From: Chitinophaga pinensis
GTDB taxonomy: Bacteria; Bacteroidota; Bacteroidia; Flavobacteriales_D; Crocinitomicaceae
Direction of reading: 5' to 3'
Length of the DNA stretch: 64,000 nt
Assembly (NCBI GenBank): GCA_945863605.1
Contig: CAMAZP010000016.1
Coordinates: 1-64,000 of the forward strand
Part shown: piece by piece, positions 62,940-64,000 of the stretch
Position numbering within the stretch: position 1 is the stretch's first letter
Layout: each line of letters opens with the position of its first letter
Made by a program: the position numbers and the translations under genes
Notes under the pieces: generated by a model
Told to the model about the DNA's origin: nothing
Database searches by the model: none
The model's input: only the letters and a program-made list of their open reading frames with translations

Positions 62940-63965
62940 ATGAAACATATAACATTAATATCAATATTCTTTATTTACTCTTTTTATGGAAATAGTCAAG
63001 ATTTATTAAGATTTACAACTACTCCGATTACATCAACCGATTTATCTAGTGTTTCATCTGCAAAAAGTTTTACAGCAACTGATCCCATTTTCTTTGCGTT
63101 TGAATTACATTCTGTTCAAAAAATGAATTTACATGCGCATGAATCAATTTTAATTGCTTTCAAAGTATTGGAAAATGGTACTCAGTCAATCGAAGACTAT
63201 GAGGTACTTGCTACACAAGATGAAAACGGTGTTATCCGCGGGAAAGGAGTCATTCTACCTCAAGAAAACATCAGTGAATCTTTTGAAATAAATACAATTT
63301 ATAAAGATGATTTTCATTATCGATTTTTAATGGAAATGAGAAGTGAAAGTGAAAAGACATCAAAATGGAAATTAGCAATTGATCAGTTTAGAGTGAGCAT
63401 ATATGATAATTTGAAAAAAAGAGCTATTACTATTGATTTTGGTGTGATGTCTGAAGATGTAAAACGTTTCCCTCAATTTGCCAATAAAATGCAACCAATT
63501 TTTCCTCTGAAAAAACCTTCAATTTTTACAATGGAAATCTCAAAAAATTATCCATTTGAAAAAATGATTGAAAAAACAAATGAAATCGCTATTGCTACAA
63601 AAAATTCAATCTACGATAAATTATCAGGTGAGACAAAAGCTCCAACAGAATTTTTATCAGATGATTTTGTAGGATTTGAGAATGAAATCATGCGTCCTCA
63701 AGTTGAGAAACTTACTACAAAATTCTTTGAAGGTACTGCATACACTTGGTCGAAATTATCCTATTTTAGTAATGTTGTAAACATCGATAAAAATGAACTT
63801 GGAATTCCAAACTATAAGTATTTTTACCTTGGTTTTTATGCAAAGAAAAACGATGGTAAATGTGCATATGGAACAATTACAATAGAAGCAGTTTATTTAG
63901 GCTCCGGGAAATACGGAAACTACAAAACTGGCAACTATCAACTAACAGATTGTAAGTGCGATTGA
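62940..63965 (+). CDS. Hypothetical secreted protein
   Basis: 341 residues from the ATG at 62940, which begins a signal peptide (MKHITLISIFFIYSFYGNSQ); an in-frame GTG at 62895 would add 15 residues. The mature part is acidic and mixed alpha/beta (FFAFELHSVQKMNLHAHES, YEVLATQDENGVIRGKG, WKLAIDQFRVSIYDN) ending in a TGNYQLTDCKCD Cys pair. No family is recognised. It follows the 62116 membrane protein by about 41 bases, so a joint transcript is likely. Confidence 0.65.
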   Translation: MKHITLISIFFIYSFYGNSQDLLRFTTTPITSTDLSSVSSAKSFTATDPIFFAFELHSVQKMNLHAHESILIAFKVLENGTQSIEDYEVLATQDENGVIRGKGVILPQENISESFEINTIYKDDFHYRFLMEMRSESEKTSKWKLAIDQFRVSIYDNLKKRAITIDFGVMSEDVKRFPQFANKMQPIFPLKKPSIFTMEISKNYPFEKMIEKTNEIAIATKNSIYDKLSGETKAPTEFLSDDFVGFENEIMRPQVEKLTTKFFEGTAYTWSKLSYFSNVVNIDKNELGIPNYKYFYLGFYAKKNDGKCAYGTITIEAVYLGSGKYGNYKTGNYQLTDCKCD

Positions 63966-64000
63966 TCATTCCAGCTTATTTTTTTTTGATTAACAACGTT

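Overview
The window is chromosomal DNA from a member of the Bacteroidota, most likely a flavobacterium-like lineage such as Crocinitomicaceae/Fluviicola (taxon inferred, not tested). The evidence is strong A+T richness, SufS-SufE-SufT, a type B L31, a TonB receptor with a carboxypeptidase-like N-terminal domain, type IX secretion (T9SS) type A and type B sorting domains, a PorE-like TPR/propeller/OmpA protein, and at least a dozen promoters with the Bacteroidota -7 element TAnnTTTG instead of a sigma70 -10 box. Most of the window is housekeeping sequence in short overlapping operons (ATGA, TAATG or GTGA junctions).

Layout. 1-1235: end of a SUF iron-sulfur operon. 1289-8316 (minus): an OmpA protein with a 20-copy octapeptide repeat, an M20 peptidase, TauE/SafE, a ureohydrolase, MurQ and a phosphoribosyltransferase. 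8441-14550 (minus): PorE-like protein, a 2-oxoacid dehydrogenase E2, a composite glycosyltransferase and RidA. 14617-18107 (plus): PabA/TrpG, DUF2147 and a TonB receptor. 18141-22342: an accessory segment bounded by a second copy of the last 13 codons of valS and by valS itself. It carries six poorly known genes, a helix-turn-helix/TPR-like candidate regulator, and two matching 18-bp operator-like sites. 22340-29779: ValS, FAH-family hydrolase, DEDDh exonuclease, L31, an LpxD-like acyltransferase, a SpoIIE-type phosphatase and DUF5606. 30016-35800 (plus): SDR epimerase, GlyA, an unlisted 46-residue Cys/Lys-rich protein, an outer-membrane protein, a GDPD-like lipoprotein, a GT2 and a metallophosphatase. 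35837-39933: small lipoproteins, a ferredoxin, and a minus-strand mini fatty-acid cluster (KAS III, ACP, KAS III, SDR). 40067-44574: a secreted protein and a 1389-residue repetitive T9SS cargo. 44878-45651: a PIN/VapC-like gene whose antitoxin is a clear pseudogene, next to a second gene remnant. 45683-57799: fused E1 alpha/beta, CutC, LpxH-like hydrolase with a glycosyltransferase, PdhC/PdhA, a DUF3298-like lipoprotein, Lgt, a BtuF-like protein and cystathionine beta-synthase. 57957-63965 (plus): a T9SS-targeted subtilase, GNAT, SucD and two hypothetical proteins.

Themes. Central carbon enzymes are present (PDH E1alpha/E2, a second E1/E2 pair at two separate loci, SucD, GlyA). Envelope biogenesis is well represented (Lgt, LpxD-like, LpxH-like, glycosyltransferases, OmpA/PorE, T9SS cargo). 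The most unusual parts are the valS-bounded segment, the toxin with a dead antitoxin, the mini-FAS cluster, and the fused GT2/degenerate phosphoglycosyltransferase. All functional calls come from reading motifs; no database search was possible.
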